A DNA stretch of 64,000 nt from DATJHM01 sp035493895 (GCA_035493895.1 DATJHM010000180.1:1-64000); one strand, 5' to 3'. Numbered from the stretch's first letter, positions 52,540 through 62,222 are shown. The notes: generated by a model from the sequence alone, not told the origin. Program-made: numbers and translations.

Positions 52540-52606
52540 AGCTCGATGAGGGTTGATCGGCCCCTACGGAGGATGGATGTTCATGCGAATTGTTGGGAGC
52601 GAGGAC

Positions 52607-53440
52607 CTAGACTTCGTCACGCCACGAATGTTGTGGCTCGTAGCCGAGCATTCTACGCGCTTTAGCGATCGAAATGAGTGACTCAAATTCGCCGATCTCT
52701 TTGCGTAAGGGGACCTCGGGATAAATGGTCTCGATTAATGTGCGGCTGGGGATGTTTATGCTGACATCGGCGGCGGTGATTAAGAAGTTTTCTGCACCCT
52801 CAATATCAGCTTCCAGAGCCAGACGGCAACTACGAGCAGCATCGCGCAGATCTACATAGGCCCAGAAATCGGACTTCAAGCCATGAATATCACTGCTCTT
52901 GAAAAATCTGGCGTAGAGTTCAGGTCTGACGACAAAGGCAAAACGCAGACCGATAAAAGGAATAGAGCACCAGCGCTGAAATTGCTTCGCCATCTCCTCA
53001 CCTAGAATCTTCGAGAGAGAATAACTGGAGCCCGCAAGCATGGGATACTCTTCATCAACAGGGAAATAGGCCGGGGCGCTCGGGTGGCGATATGGTATGC
53101 CGATAGCCTGGACGCTGGAAGCCCAGACGACGCGCTGTAAGCCAAGCAATTTAGCCGCTTGAAAGACATTATAAGTAGCACTTATATTGGTGCGAAACGT
53201 CACTTCTTCCGAACGCAAACCCGAAGAGGGAATGGCCCCGAGATGAATTACAGCATCCGCTCCATGCAAAGCTTCCACTACCTCGCCGAACTCAGTCAGA
53301 TCTACCTGCAAAAAGGGCGAAAGGTATTCCGCGGGACGCACAACGTCGATATTGAGCACCTGATAACTGTGAGCCAGGAGTTCGCGAATGGTTGCCTGTC
53401 CAGCCGTACCACTCCCGCCCGTGACAACGATTTTTTTCAC
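52607..53440 (-). CDS. NAD(P)-dependent epimerase/dehydratase (extended SDR)
   Basis: 277 residues from a GTG at 53440, with AGAGAGG upstream; the open frame runs 123 codons further but has no other start support. GGSGTAGQATIREL is the cofactor-binding glycine motif and YSLSK carries the catalytic Tyr-x3-Lys, with the Ser of WASSVQ upstream. Likely acts on a nucleotide-sugar or similar. It diverges from the methyltransferase/MTHFR fusion with a 283-base gap. Confidence 0.88.
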   Translation of the reverse strand: MKKIVVTGGSGTAGQATIRELLAHSYQVLNIDVVRPAEYLSPFLQVDLTEFGEVVEALHGADAVIHLGAIPSSGLRSEEVTFRTNISATYNVFQAAKLLGLQRVVWASSVQAIGIPYRHPSAPAYFPVDEEYPMLAGSSYSLSKILGEEMAKQFQRWCSIPFIGLRFAFVVRPELYARFFKSSDIHGLKSDFWAYVDLRDAARSCRLALEADIEGAENFLITAADVSINIPSRTLIETIYPEVPLRKEIGEFESLISIAKARRMLGYEPQHSWRDEV

Positions 53441-53723
53441 GAATAAGCCTCTCTTTAATGCAACAGGGGACACACATGAGCAGTTTTTGTCAGTGAACCA
53501 GATAAAGTGTACTAAAAAATATTTTATAACATAAGAAGATGAAATGATGGTCGTACACATTGATCTCTGCACAACTTTCATGCAAAAAAGCATAACTGAT
53601 TTTACGTTGGAGGATAAGAGAAACATCTGAGTATAGGAGAGAAACAGTATTCCCCTGGAGCGCAAAAAAGGATACAATAGGGAACAAGAAGAATTGAGTA
53701 TTCTGAGGGGAGAGGTTTTGTGT

Positions 53724-55679
53724 ATGGAGCAGGCACTACTTGAGCAATTACGTGAGCGACCAATACTCTGTGATGGAGCGATGGGGACGTTATTATATGC
53801 ACGAGGCATTACCTACGATCAGTGTTTTGACGAACTCAATCTCACACAACCAGATAGTATTCAGGGCATTCACTGCGAATATATTCATGCAGGTGCGCAG
53901 ATCATCGAAACCAATACATTTGGCGCGAATCGTGTAAAGTTAGAAGGCCATCACCTGGGAGAGCGGGTGCGCGAAATTAATTTTAAAGCGGCCAAGCTTG
54001 CAGCGTATGCACGAGAAATCACAGGACAACAGGTCTTTATTGCGGGAGCAGTAGGGCCAACCGGCAGACCACTCCAGGCACCCGACGAGCAGCGTCTGAG
54101 CGAGCTGCGCGAAATTTATCGTGAGCAGATTGGAGGGCTGGTTGATGGGGGAGTAGATCTGCTCATTCTCGAAACCTTTTCGAATCTGGCCGAACTGCGT
54201 CAGGCCGTACTGGCGGCCCGCGAAATTGGCGGCGTCCCGATCGTCGCGCAGATGAGCTTTTACGAAGACGGGCATACCCTCTCCGGTCAATCAGCGGCCC
54301 GGGTTGCCACTGTTCTACATGATCTCAACGTTGACGTGATTGGCGCGAACTGTAGTGTCGGACCAGCCGGGACACTGGACGCGCTGGAAGAGATGATCGC
54401 AACGCTCAAAGAACGCGCAGCCCTCACCGGGATACCACTTCCCCTGTTTTCAGCACAGCCCAATGCAGGACTGCCCACGCGTATCGATAATCGCTTCTTC
54501 TACGTCTCGACCCCTGATTACTTCGCTGACTACGCATTGCGTTTTGCGCGGGCGGGCGTACGGCTTATCGGGGGCTGCTGCGGCACCACGCCACGGCATA
54601 TCGAGAGCATGCGCAAATCGCTCGATGAGAATTATGGTCCCTGGAAGCATGAAAGCGTTCCTCTTCCTACTAAAACGACGACGAGCGCGCCAAAATTACA
54701 TCAGGGACTGGCAACCATTGCAGGAGTTGTTGAGGAAGAGGCTATTCTGCCAAAAGAAGGCACCCCTACGCAACTTCAGGAAAAGCTCGCAGCTGGCGAA
54801 TTCGTGGTCAGCGTTGAGCTTGATCCGCCCCTGGGTCTGAATCCCAGCAAAATCCTGGCGGGAGCCGCCCTGCTACAAAAAGCAGGCGTGGACTGTATCA
54901 ATATTGCCGATAGCCCGATGGCACGCGTGCGTATGAGCTGTCAGGCATTGGGGCGGCTGATTCAAGATCATCTCGGCATCGAGACCATTATTCACTTCAC
55001 CACACGTGACCGCAATTTGATGGCAATCCAGGCCGATTTATTGGGAGCACACGCGCTGGGCATTCGCAACATTCTGGCTCTGACCGGCGATCCGTTGCGT
55101 GCAGGTGCCTATCCAAATACCAGCGGCGTCTGGGATACCGACTCGATAGGCATGATCAAAATGCTGCGCGGAATGAACGAAGGGTACAACGCAGCGGGCT
55201 CCTCTATCGGTGTCAAAGCTTCTTTCTTCGTCGGCTGCGCGCTCAATTTGAACATGACCGAAGAAGAGACCGAACGCGAGATAGAGAAGTACCAGAAAAA
55301 GATCGAGGCGGGAGCGCAATTTATTATGACGCAGCCCATTTATGAGCTTGAGCCGTTACAGCGCTTTCTGGACCGCGTCGGGAAACCAGCCCTGCCGATC
55401 ATCCTGGGTTGCATTCCGCTACATAACTCTCGTCATACAGAGTATTTACATAATGAGGTTCCGGGCATTACCATTCCAGACCGCGTGCGTGAACGGATGC
55501 GCAAGGCCGGAGAGCAGGGGCCGGAAGAGGGAATGCAGATTGCCCAGGACATGCTCATCGAGGCAAAAGATCTGGTCCAGGGAGTGTATCTCATGCCTTC
55601 GTATCAGCGTTACAACATCGTTGGCGACCTCACGAAGATATTGAAGGCAAAAAAATCTGGTCAGGCCGCCACGCAGTGA
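53724..55679 (+). CDS. homocysteine S-methyltransferase / 5,10-methylenetetrahydrofolate reductase fusion
   Basis: 651 residues from the ATG at 53724, preceded by GGGGAGAGG. N-terminal domain (about 1-300) is a cobalamin-independent homocysteine methyltransferase (DGAMGTLLY, GANCSVGP and GGCCGTTPRHI, whose cysteines bind zinc). The C-terminal half (about 350-640) is MetF-like: EFVVSVELDPP, IADSPMARVR, and NLTGDP-like LALTGDPLRAG, QPIYE, which bind FAD and reduce methylene-THF. It would couple one-carbon reduction with homocysteine remethylation. Such fusions occur in Bacillus (YitJ) and Chloroflexi. Confidence 0.92.
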   Translation: MEQALLEQLRERPILCDGAMGTLLYARGITYDQCFDELNLTQPDSIQGIHCEYIHAGAQIIETNTFGANRVKLEGHHLGERVREINFKAAKLAAYAREITGQQVFIAGAVGPTGRPLQAPDEQRLSELREIYREQIGGLVDGGVDLLILETFSNLAELRQAVLAAREIGGVPIVAQMSFYEDGHTLSGQSAARVATVLHDLNVDVIGANCSVGPAGTLDALEEMIATLKERAALTGIPLPLFSAQPNAGLPTRIDNRFFYVSTPDYFADYALRFARAGVRLIGGCCGTTPRHIESMRKSLDENYGPWKHESVPLPTKTTTSAPKLHQGLATIAGVVEEEAILPKEGTPTQLQEKLAAGEFVVSVELDPPLGLNPSKILAGAALLQKAGVDCINIADSPMARVRMSCQALGRLIQDHLGIETIIHFTTRDRNLMAIQADLLGAHALGIRNILALTGDPLRAGAYPNTSGVWDTDSIGMIKMLRGMNEGYNAAGSSIGVKASFFVGCALNLNMTEEETEREIEKYQKKIEAGAQFIMTQPIYELEPLQRFLDRVGKPALPIILGCIPLHNSRHTEYLHNEVPGITIPDRVRERMRKAGEQGPEEGMQIAQDMLIEAKDLVQGVYLMPSYQRYNIVGDLTKILKAKKSGQAATQ

Positions 55680-55882
55680 TCAGTGATCCCAGGCGTTGCC
55701 AAGCCTGCTGAGTTGATCGCGATATTCAATGCGCGTGATCCACTCGGCGGGCCATGCGGCCAACCCATGATAAGCGCCAGCAAAGGCACCGGTCAGGCAG
55801 GCAATCGAATCCGAGTCGTCGGATGATATCGCCGCGCGCCTGATAGCAGCAACTGGATCATTTTGCAAGGAATATCTTCCTC
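55680..55882 (-). pseudogene. C-terminal remnant of an ADP-ribosylglycohydrolase (DraG family)
   Basis: Minus-strand frame gives the last part of an ADP-ribosyl-(dinitrogen reductase) hydrolase-like protein: DPVAAIRRAAISSDDSDSIAC, cut as SDDSDSIAC, then GAFAGAYHGLAAWPAEW and RIEYRDQL. The DSDS metal motif near the end is intact. The upstream part is missing and a stop lies just before this piece (near 55881). Only about 62 of the usual 280-330 residues survive, so it is a truncated remnant. Confidence 0.75.
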
Positions 55883-55940
55883 AGGTTGCCCTGTTACGCC
55901 CATGTCTCTAAATGGCCTTTGAGATGGTATGTTTCCTCTC

Positions 55941-56798
55941 CTACTCCAAGGCGAGAAGCCGCTCGATTTTCTCGGCGGTCCCAGAATTGCTACGAGGCGA
56001 GTAAATCAGTAGTTGCAGATGATCTGAAGCGACCATCTGGAGCAAGAAAAAATCAAAGGTCAGTTCTCCTACAAGCGGATGATATATTGATTTCGATCCT
56101 TCCGGCCTGTTGAGTACATCGTGACGGCCCCATAATTCCCGAAATGCCGGACTGATCCGAGAGAGTTCTGCGATCTGTGTTGCCCACCAGGGATCGTTGA
56201 TGAAACGACCATATCCAGCACGAAATTGTGCCAGAAACACGCGTGCTAATTTCTCCCATTCCTCGCTCTCTTTCTGCCGCAAAGGAGATGTAAATAATCG
56301 CCAGATCATGTTACGCTCTCGCTCAGACATCATGGCAGAGTAGCCAGAAACGGCACCAATGGTTGCATGAAAGGCGGTATTCCACTCCACCACATTCAAA
56401 CGAGCATCAACCACACACGCCGGAGTTGTTCCAAGTTGCTGGAGAAACTGTTGGAAGGTCGGGTTGATCGTCATTGGCGAAAACGTCTCGACGGGAGGTG
56501 GCTGTCTGAGTGCAAGTAAGAATAAATGAGTGCGTTCATCCGTGTCCAGTTGCAAGACGCTCGCCAGGCATTCTAACAATTGCACGGAGACGTGAATATC
56601 TTGCCCCTGCTCAAGCTTGCTATACCATTCAGGGGTGACTCCGGCAAGCAGAGCTACTTCTCCCCGCCGTAAGCCCGGCGTACGCCGACGCTGCCCTCTC
56701 GGTAATCCCACGTGTTCTGGCAATATACGAGCGCGACGACTACGCAAGAACGTGGCTAATTCGTGATGACGATCCAACTCCAATTGATTCATAGACAT
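55941..56798 (-). CDS. XRE-family regulator with MmyB-like ligand domain
   Basis: 285 residues. N-terminal helix-turn-helix (LRRGEVALLAGVTPEWYSKLEQGQ in part), then the MmyB-type PAS-like domain (ARLNVVEWNTAFHATIG, then WELWGRHDV-like FRELWGRHDV). Such proteins regulate nearby redox or SDR/MDR genes and bind long fatty-acid-like ligands. It is divergent from the MDR and CocE-like pair, which it probably controls. No strong ribosome site is seen; a second ATG lies two codons in. Confidence 0.85.
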   Translation of the reverse strand: MSMNQLELDRHHELATFLRSRRARILPEHVGLPRGQRRRTPGLRRGEVALLAGVTPEWYSKLEQGQDIHVSVQLLECLASVLQLDTDERTHLFLLALRQPPPVETFSPMTINPTFQQFLQQLGTTPACVVDARLNVVEWNTAFHATIGAVSGYSAMMSERERNMIWRLFTSPLRQKESEEWEKLARVFLAQFRAGYGRFINDPWWATQIAELSRISPAFRELWGRHDVLNRPEGSKSIYHPLVGELTFDFFLLQMVASDHLQLLIYSPRSNSGTAEKIERLLALE

Positions 56799-57119
56799 GA
56801 AGCATACCCCACTCAGTGATGTGACCGGAAACGGGAAGTGTTAGTTCCTGAATAAACTCGTATCTCGTTAAAACCTGTCCCTTATTATACACTCGTGATG
56901 GATGAAGTGAGCGGAACAGAAAAGGGGGGAAGGCCAATTCTTAATGAGAGATTGGAGAAGCTGCAATAAATGCGAGAGTAAAGCGCTGATGGAACGCACA
57001 TCAGTGATCCCACTCTTTTTGTGCTCTTGTTCACCTGCGGCTACGAAGCCAGTCCAGTACTTCAACCCCTTTGCTGTTCCATGGTATTACAGACCCCATT
57101 TTTAATGAAGGAGTACTTT
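56799..57119. other. divergent control region between the MmyB-type regulator and the MDR gene
   Basis: 321 bases with a pyrimidine-rich stretch and a single TTATTATAC word (56882-56890) that could serve as a -10. No clear dyad was identified. The MDR frame stays open through its 3' part, but AAGGAG at 57107 fixes the start at 57120. Confidence 0.4.
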
Positions 57120-58094
57120 ATGAGTCGAGCGATTATGTATACGTCATTTGGCGAAACCGACGTTTTAGGGCTGCAAGCCATTCCAGAACCACATGCTGGT
57201 TCAGATGAAGTACGAGTACGAGTAGCAGCCGCAGGCTTGAACCCGATGGATTGGATGATAGCTTCAATGCCCGATGTGGCGGCCATGTTTAACATTACGC
57301 TGCCATCAGGATTCGGTCATGATTTCGCAGGCACCATTGATGAGATTGGCCCCAACGTCAAAAATTTTCATATGGGAGACCGTGTATTTGGCGGAGCGCT
57401 TGGTCGCGCCGTCGCTGACTATATTGTATTGAAAGTTCCATCAATAGAACCATTGCACCATACTCCCAGTGGTATTACAGACGTAATCGCAAGCGCTCTT
57501 CCGATTGCTGGCCTTACCGCCGATGCGGCACTGAGCGTTATCGGTGTAAAGTCAGGTGATACCGTGCTCATAGGCGGTGCTGCGGGTGGAGTCGGTACAT
57601 TCGCTGTACAGCTCGCAACGCTGGCTGGCGCAACCGTTATCGGTACCGGGTCAGAGGATTCATTCGACTATCTCCGTACGCTTGGTGCAATTCCAATCAC
57701 CTACGGACCAGGATTGGCAGACCGAGTTCGTAGGCTTGCCCCAAATGGCGTCGACGCGGCCGCTGTGCTTGTGGGGACAGAGACCATAGACGTAGCCCTT
57801 GCGCTTGGTATTTCGCCTGCTCGCATTTCTGCGATCGCAGCAGGACCGAATCCGTCAGGTGGTGTACAGGCAACAGGCGGGGCACAAGCTAGTCCTGGGG
57901 CACTCGATAGAATTACCAATGCCATAAGTCGTGGTAAATTCATCGTCCCAATAGCCGCAACTTTTCCAATAGAACGTACCCGCGAGGCTGTAATGCTTCA
58001 GCGTGGGGGGCATGTTCGCGGCAAAGTGGTCATTACACTTTCTGAAAAGGACAGCGAAACGTCCCCAATGAATCCAATGCAAAACGCGTTCTAG
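57120..58094 (+). CDS. NADP-dependent medium-chain oxidoreductase (quinone reductase/MDR, zinc-free)
   Basis: 324 residues from the ATG at 57120, six bases after AAGGAG. No zinc-lobe cysteines. GROES-like N-terminal domain (VRVRVAAAGLNPMDWMI) then the NADPH-binding motif GGAAGGVGTFAVQLA. Quinone-oxidoreductase-like reductase of enones or quinones. Followed after 20 bases by a CocE-like hydrolase, so these form a two-gene operon. Confidence 0.87.
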   Translation: MSRAIMYTSFGETDVLGLQAIPEPHAGSDEVRVRVAAAGLNPMDWMIASMPDVAAMFNITLPSGFGHDFAGTIDEIGPNVKNFHMGDRVFGGALGRAVADYIVLKVPSIEPLHHTPSGITDVIASALPIAGLTADAALSVIGVKSGDTVLIGGAAGGVGTFAVQLATLAGATVIGTGSEDSFDYLRTLGAIPITYGPGLADRVRRLAPNGVDAAAVLVGTETIDVALALGISPARISAIAAGPNPSGGVQATGGAQASPGALDRITNAISRGKFIVPIAATFPIERTREAVMLQRGGHVRGKVVITLSEKDSETSPMNPMQNAF

Positions 58095-58114
58095 CTTGGA
58101 AAGGAGTTTCTCAA

Positions 58115-59860
58115 ATGCGTCTTATTATCGAAAAGAATCTCATGGTTCCCATGCGAGATGGAGTCAAGCTCGCCACGGATGTCTATCGCCCCGATGTCAG
58201 TGAAGCTGTACCCACCCTTGTACAGCGTGTGCCCTACAACAAAGAACATACCTTAGTTCAAAACTACATTGTCGATCTGTTACGGACTGCACAAGCAGGC
58301 TTCGCAGTGGTCGTTCAGGATTGCAGAGGCTGTTCTGCTTCAGAAGGGGAATTCACCCCGTTTTTTCAAGAAGGGCCAGACGGTGCTGATACGATTGCAT
58401 GGGCTGCCAGCCAACCCTGGTCCAATGGCAAGGTTGGAACCATTGGCCAATCATACTATGGGGTTACGCAATGGCAGGCTGCTCTTCAATCCCCCCAGGC
58501 ACTTCTTGCGATGGTACCTGGTATCACGACTGCTGACTATTACGAAAGCTGGATGTACCAGGGGGGGGCCTTCCAATTGGGGTTTATCCTCAACTGGGCT
58601 TTAGGGTTAGGGTTTGGCGCACAGATACGCCGCCTTGCCAGAGGTCAAATCACACCACAAGACTCGGGAGAGCTTCAGCAAACCATGAGCACGATGTCTC
58701 GCACATATGCACATCTCCCACTTACCGATATGCCCGTATTGACGGAGATCGCCCCCTACTACCTCGACTGGCTGGCTCATACCAGCTCCGATGATTACTG
58801 GCGACCTGTTGCCCCACAAGAAGGCTACGAACGAGTGACCGCTCCAGCCTTCAGTATTGGAGGCTGGTTTGATCTGTTCCTGCGGGGAACGTTGACGAAC
58901 TACCAGGGGATGAAACAACGTGGCGGCAGCGAAACAGCACGCCAGCATCAGCGGCTCCTCATTGGTCCCTGGACGCATGGGTATTGGGGAGCCATCTACG
59001 CTGGGCAAGACTATGGTCTGTTTGCCAGTTTGGAAGGGATAGACGGTACAGGTCAGCAGTTACGTTGGTTTGATCACTGGCTCAAAGGTGTTGAGAATGG
59101 CGTTGAAAGTGATAAATCGGTACGGATCTTCGTGATGGGTGCGAACATCTGGCGCGATGAAGACGATTGGCCGTTGCCCGATACCCAATACCGACCGTAC
59201 TATCTCCATAGCACAGGACAGGCCAATACCGCTTCTGGCAACGGAACGCTTTCAAGCCACATACCAACCACTGATGAGATTGAAGATGTGTATCGCTACA
59301 ATCCGCATCACCCGGTTCCAACGATGGGTGGAGCAACTCTGCTGCCGGATTACAAGGTGGCAAGAAATGCAGGACCTCTCGATCAGCGTCCTGTCGAAGC
59401 TCGTGAGGACGTTCTGGTATTTAGTAGTCCAGTGTTAGAGAAAGAGGTCGAAGTGACCGGACCAGTCGTGCTAGTGCTCTCTGTTTCCTCTTCGGCGAAA
59501 GACACGGATTTTACGGGAACCCTGGTTGACGTATATCCAGACGGACGTGCTGTCCTGCTCACTGATGGAATTCTACGCACCCGCTTTCGAGAGTCGTTCA
59601 ACCATCCTGTGCTGATGGAACCAGGAAAAATCTATGAACTGCGACTTGACCTGGGAGCAACCTCTAACGTCTTTCAAGTCGGCCATCGTATCAGGTTGGA
59701 TATTTCGAGCAGTAATTTCCCTCGCTATGACCGCAATACCAACACGGGTGGCACCATTGCCAACGAGACAGAAAAGGATTTTGTTGAGGCAATCAACCGG
59801 GTCTATCACGACGCTGCTCACCCTTCACGCCTTATGTTACCCATCATTGAGCGTGATTGA
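58115..59860 (+). CDS. CocE/NonD-family alpha/beta hydrolase (X-Pro dipeptidyl-peptidase-like)
   Basis: 581 residues, AAAGGAG before the ATG. Serine hydrolase: nucleophile Ser113 in TIGQSYYGVTQW, oxyanion and cap region after GDR-like VVVQDCRGCSASEG, His in LIGPWTHGYWG and a C-terminal jelly-roll domain (ends RIRLDISSSNFPRYDRN in part). Family members cleave cocaine, acyl esters and beta-lactams. Substrate unknown. Second gene of the MDR operon. Confidence 0.85.
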   Translation: MRLIIEKNLMVPMRDGVKLATDVYRPDVSEAVPTLVQRVPYNKEHTLVQNYIVDLLRTAQAGFAVVVQDCRGCSASEGEFTPFFQEGPDGADTIAWAASQPWSNGKVGTIGQSYYGVTQWQAALQSPQALLAMVPGITTADYYESWMYQGGAFQLGFILNWALGLGFGAQIRRLARGQITPQDSGELQQTMSTMSRTYAHLPLTDMPVLTEIAPYYLDWLAHTSSDDYWRPVAPQEGYERVTAPAFSIGGWFDLFLRGTLTNYQGMKQRGGSETARQHQRLLIGPWTHGYWGAIYAGQDYGLFASLEGIDGTGQQLRWFDHWLKGVENGVESDKSVRIFVMGANIWRDEDDWPLPDTQYRPYYLHSTGQANTASGNGTLSSHIPTTDEIEDVYRYNPHHPVPTMGGATLLPDYKVARNAGPLDQRPVEAREDVLVFSSPVLEKEVEVTGPVVLVLSVSSSAKDTDFTGTLVDVYPDGRAVLLTDGILRTRFRESFNHPVLMEPGKIYELRLDLGATSNVFQVGHRIRLDISSSNFPRYDRNTNTGGTIANETEKDFVEAINRVYHDAAHPSRLMLPIIERD

Positions 59861-59906
59861 CGGGGAAGTGCCAGGGAGAACAGAGCAAAAGTCCTGGTAG
59901 CAACCA

Positions 59907-59969
59907 TTCCAAAGCGGGGTCTGGGGTCCAACAGGCGCAATGCGCATATTGGACCCACATCCTTTGGAA
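59907..59969. terminator. large nested hairpin between convergent CocE-like and glycosyltransferase genes
   Basis: Outer arms 59907-59914 and 59962-59969 (8 bp), inner arms 59924-59931 and 59949-59956 (8 bp), apical GCGC/GCGC. No T-run. It lies in the 118-base gap between convergent genes, so a bidirectional transcription end or a REP-type element is likely. Confidence 0.6.
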
Positions 59970-59978
59970 CTCACAAGA

Positions 59979-61232
59979 TCAGGCGCTACATGCTTCCAGG
60001 TATTCAACAAAGGTCTTCGTGATATTGTAGTAATTGAACTTCTTGACGTGTTCTACGCCTGCATCGATCATCGTGCGGCGATCAACGCGATTATCAAGCA
60101 ATGAGATCACTTTCTCCGCTAAATCGTCGGGAGAGCTGTGTTTTGAATACAGGCTGTGAGGTCCGGCAGCTTCGGAGACGCCACCGACGTGCGTGGTCAC
60201 CAGGGGAACACCTGCCGCCTGGTATTCTAAAGCGCTTATACAGAGCGTTTCCACAAAGTTCAGAACGGGCTTCGTCGGGATCACGCCAACAGAGGATAAT
60301 TGCATCAGAGCGCGTTTTTCACTATTGCTAATCGCATCAGTGAAGATAACGTCTGGTATGTTCTGCGTCTGGACATCCTGCCTCAAAGAGTCCAGAGAGA
60401 TCCCCTGCCCACCGATCACCAGCACAGTATCGGGGTGATAGCGTTTAATGATAGGGAAGGCAGCCAACAAATCCTCGACGCCTTTTTCAGGGAAAAGCCG
60501 ACCGAAGTACGAGATTATTTTTGTATTTTCTGGTATCTCAAACTTCCTTCTAAAAGAAAGAAGTTGTGCCTCATCGCGCTCAAGAAAATAGGTATTGTTA
60601 AACGGGGCATACAACACCTTCATTTCAGAAGCGATTTTTTCGACGAGATGTCCAGGCAAGATATCCTGTGCATATTCGATAATCTTGTCTTTTGTAAACT
60701 GCGAGACGGCCAGCATAATATCGCCACTGAGTAACTGGAGCAGAAGAAACTTCGCGCCACCGTCAGTGCGATGATTGGCGATCGAATGAAGGACATCAGA
60801 GCCGACCGCTTTATGTGCCGTGATAACTTTCTTGTTCAAGACGACCTGCGCATAGAGTTTGGCCTGATTGGCAATATAGGCATGCGGATCAAGGTAAAAA
60901 GTCGAAAGGACGGTAATATTTTTCTCAATGATGAGATTAATAACCTGGCCGATGAACGCCTTGATTAACGCGCCATCTAAGACCTTCAGGCTTCCTTTGT
61001 AATCGGGCAAGACCCGATACACATGCGAATACTGCTCGGCCTCGGACATCAGTTCGGGTGAGCTATTGTAATTGGTAGCTTTCTCATAGAGAGACTGGTC
61101 GTAGGTGACCTCATAGTGTTTCGCGCCAGACATTTCCAGAAGCGCCTTGCCTTGATACAACGCTTCAAATGAATGACCGGACATATAGGGGGGAAACTTG
61201 CTGATGGTGCATACTGTCATATCGCTGCGCAT
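59979..61232 (-). CDS. GT4-family glycosyltransferase
   Basis: 417 residues from the ATG at 61232, with AAGGAG upstream. GT-B fold retaining transferase. N-terminal ISKFPPYMSGHSFEA, a donor-side YFGRLFPEKGVEDLLAAFP, and the nucleotide-sugar motif SALEYQAAGVPLVTTHVGG, with Glu as the usual phosphate-side acid. Acceptor and sugar unknown; cell-envelope or exopolysaccharide synthesis is possible. It has no neighbouring glycan genes in the window. Confidence 0.88.
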   Translation of the reverse strand: MRSDMTVCTISKFPPYMSGHSFEALYQGKALLEMSGAKHYEVTYDQSLYEKATNYNSSPELMSEAEQYSHVYRVLPDYKGSLKVLDGALIKAFIGQVINLIIEKNITVLSTFYLDPHAYIANQAKLYAQVVLNKKVITAHKAVGSDVLHSIANHRTDGGAKFLLLQLLSGDIMLAVSQFTKDKIIEYAQDILPGHLVEKIASEMKVLYAPFNNTYFLERDEAQLLSFRRKFEIPENTKIISYFGRLFPEKGVEDLLAAFPIIKRYHPDTVLVIGGQGISLDSLRQDVQTQNIPDVIFTDAISNSEKRALMQLSSVGVIPTKPVLNFVETLCISALEYQAAGVPLVTTHVGGVSEAAGPHSLYSKHSSPDDLAEKVISLLDNRVDRRTMIDAGVEHVKKFNYYNITKTFVEYLEACSA

Positions 61233-61933
61233 GCTGTCTCCTTATAGTAGAAGATCAGAAAATGACAACCTGAAATGGTACATTACAGAGTGGAATCGTG
61301 AAAGTAAATGTGAAGCAGATTTCTACGGCAGATTTCAGTACCCTCAGGAGAGGCTGTGGGCAGAGAACAGCAAGGGTTCCAGCCATCTGACGCGCAGGCA
61401 TAATCGTTTTTGTCCTTTCGTGACATGACCGAGATACAAGTTGCCTACCACATGGTAGACCTCGTTGCCGCATCATCAAGGCAGGTTAGCCATAGTCTAG
61501 CACGTAACGCTTTTTTGAGCAAGAGGGGCAGGGAACTGGCTTCTGGTGCGGATTGCGGTAGAGGTTATATATCGCGCCAAAGACAGCAGCATAGAGCAAT
61601 CTGGAAGAGAGTATCGATACAAGTATGTATCGCTTCTTTCTGTTCAGCGGCAATCTAAGGACATGAGAAGGTGTATATGGATGAAGTATAAATATAGGTG
61701 AAATGCTCTTTTTGGGCTACTATAATGAGCCTGTTACAAAGCTTATTTATTGATAGAGGAACATTTACCTGCCGGTGCGGAATATTCGTAATATGTGCGA
61801 CAATGTATATATGTGGTATTATCGGCGTAGAATAAAAGAAAGCGCGGACATGGTGGCTTTCTGATCAGCAGGAGCGTGATCAGGAAGCGGGTCTACTGGT
61901 CTGACAAGCGTCATGACGTTTGAGATACGGGGA
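61233..61933. other. 700-base gene-free stretch upstream of the glycosyltransferase
   Basis: No coding frame with ribosome site or known motif. The right end runs into the duplicated repeat cluster at 61934-62117. A TTATTTATTGATAG word near 61744 is AT-rich. Otherwise I see nothing. Confidence 0.45.
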
Positions 61934-62068
61934 GGGGAGCGAGATGGCCGGAGGGGCGGACGCCATTCGACATTGCACCTTTTCTTCGTTCATACCGCAC
62001 TCGAGAAGTATGCGCGGGGGCGAGATGGCCGGAGGGGGCGGACGCCATTCGACATGGCGTCCCTACTG
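61934..62068. repeat. hairpin repeat family GACGCCAT, copies C (truncated) and D
   Basis: Copy C (61934-61973) carries GCGAGATGGCCGG, GACGCCAT and TCGACAT, then breaks off before the second arm. Copy D (62017-62068) is complete. Copies A and B lie at 25460 and 52488. All are plus-oriented. Confidence 0.9.
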
Positions 62069-62117
62069 TTCGCTATTGCACCTTTTCTTCGTTCATACCG
62101 CACTCGAGAAGTATGCG
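61972..62117. repeat. 43-base exact direct repeats flanking hairpin copy D
   Basis: ATTGCACCTTTTCTTCGTTC and the following CATACCGCACTCGAGAAG to TATGCG are identical at 61972-62014 and 62075-62117, period 103. They bracket copy D, so C and D probably arose by a local duplication or by insertion of D next to a pre-existing copy. Confidence 0.85.
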
Positions 62118-62222
62118 GCACCACGCCCCTACAGGTCTGGGTGAGCACGGTTAAAGAGACGGTGAAGAAGTGCTACGCGGTTCGTGGTCGTAAGACGGAG
62201 CCATTTTCAGGGAGATGAATAT

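Larger units (their letters stand above)
51958..52606. other. 650-base gene-free, repeat-rich gap
   Basis: Between the Hsp20 terminator and the epimerase gene. Holds the TGTAG block at 52001-52194 and the hairpin element at 52488-52539. An open frame at 52317-52556 passes through the hairpin element and has no family match, so I do not call it. Confidence 0.6.

Noticed and set aside
52317..52556. 79-codon frame through a hairpin repeat
   Set aside because: It crosses the dispersed element at 52488, has no known motif and no clear ribosome site.
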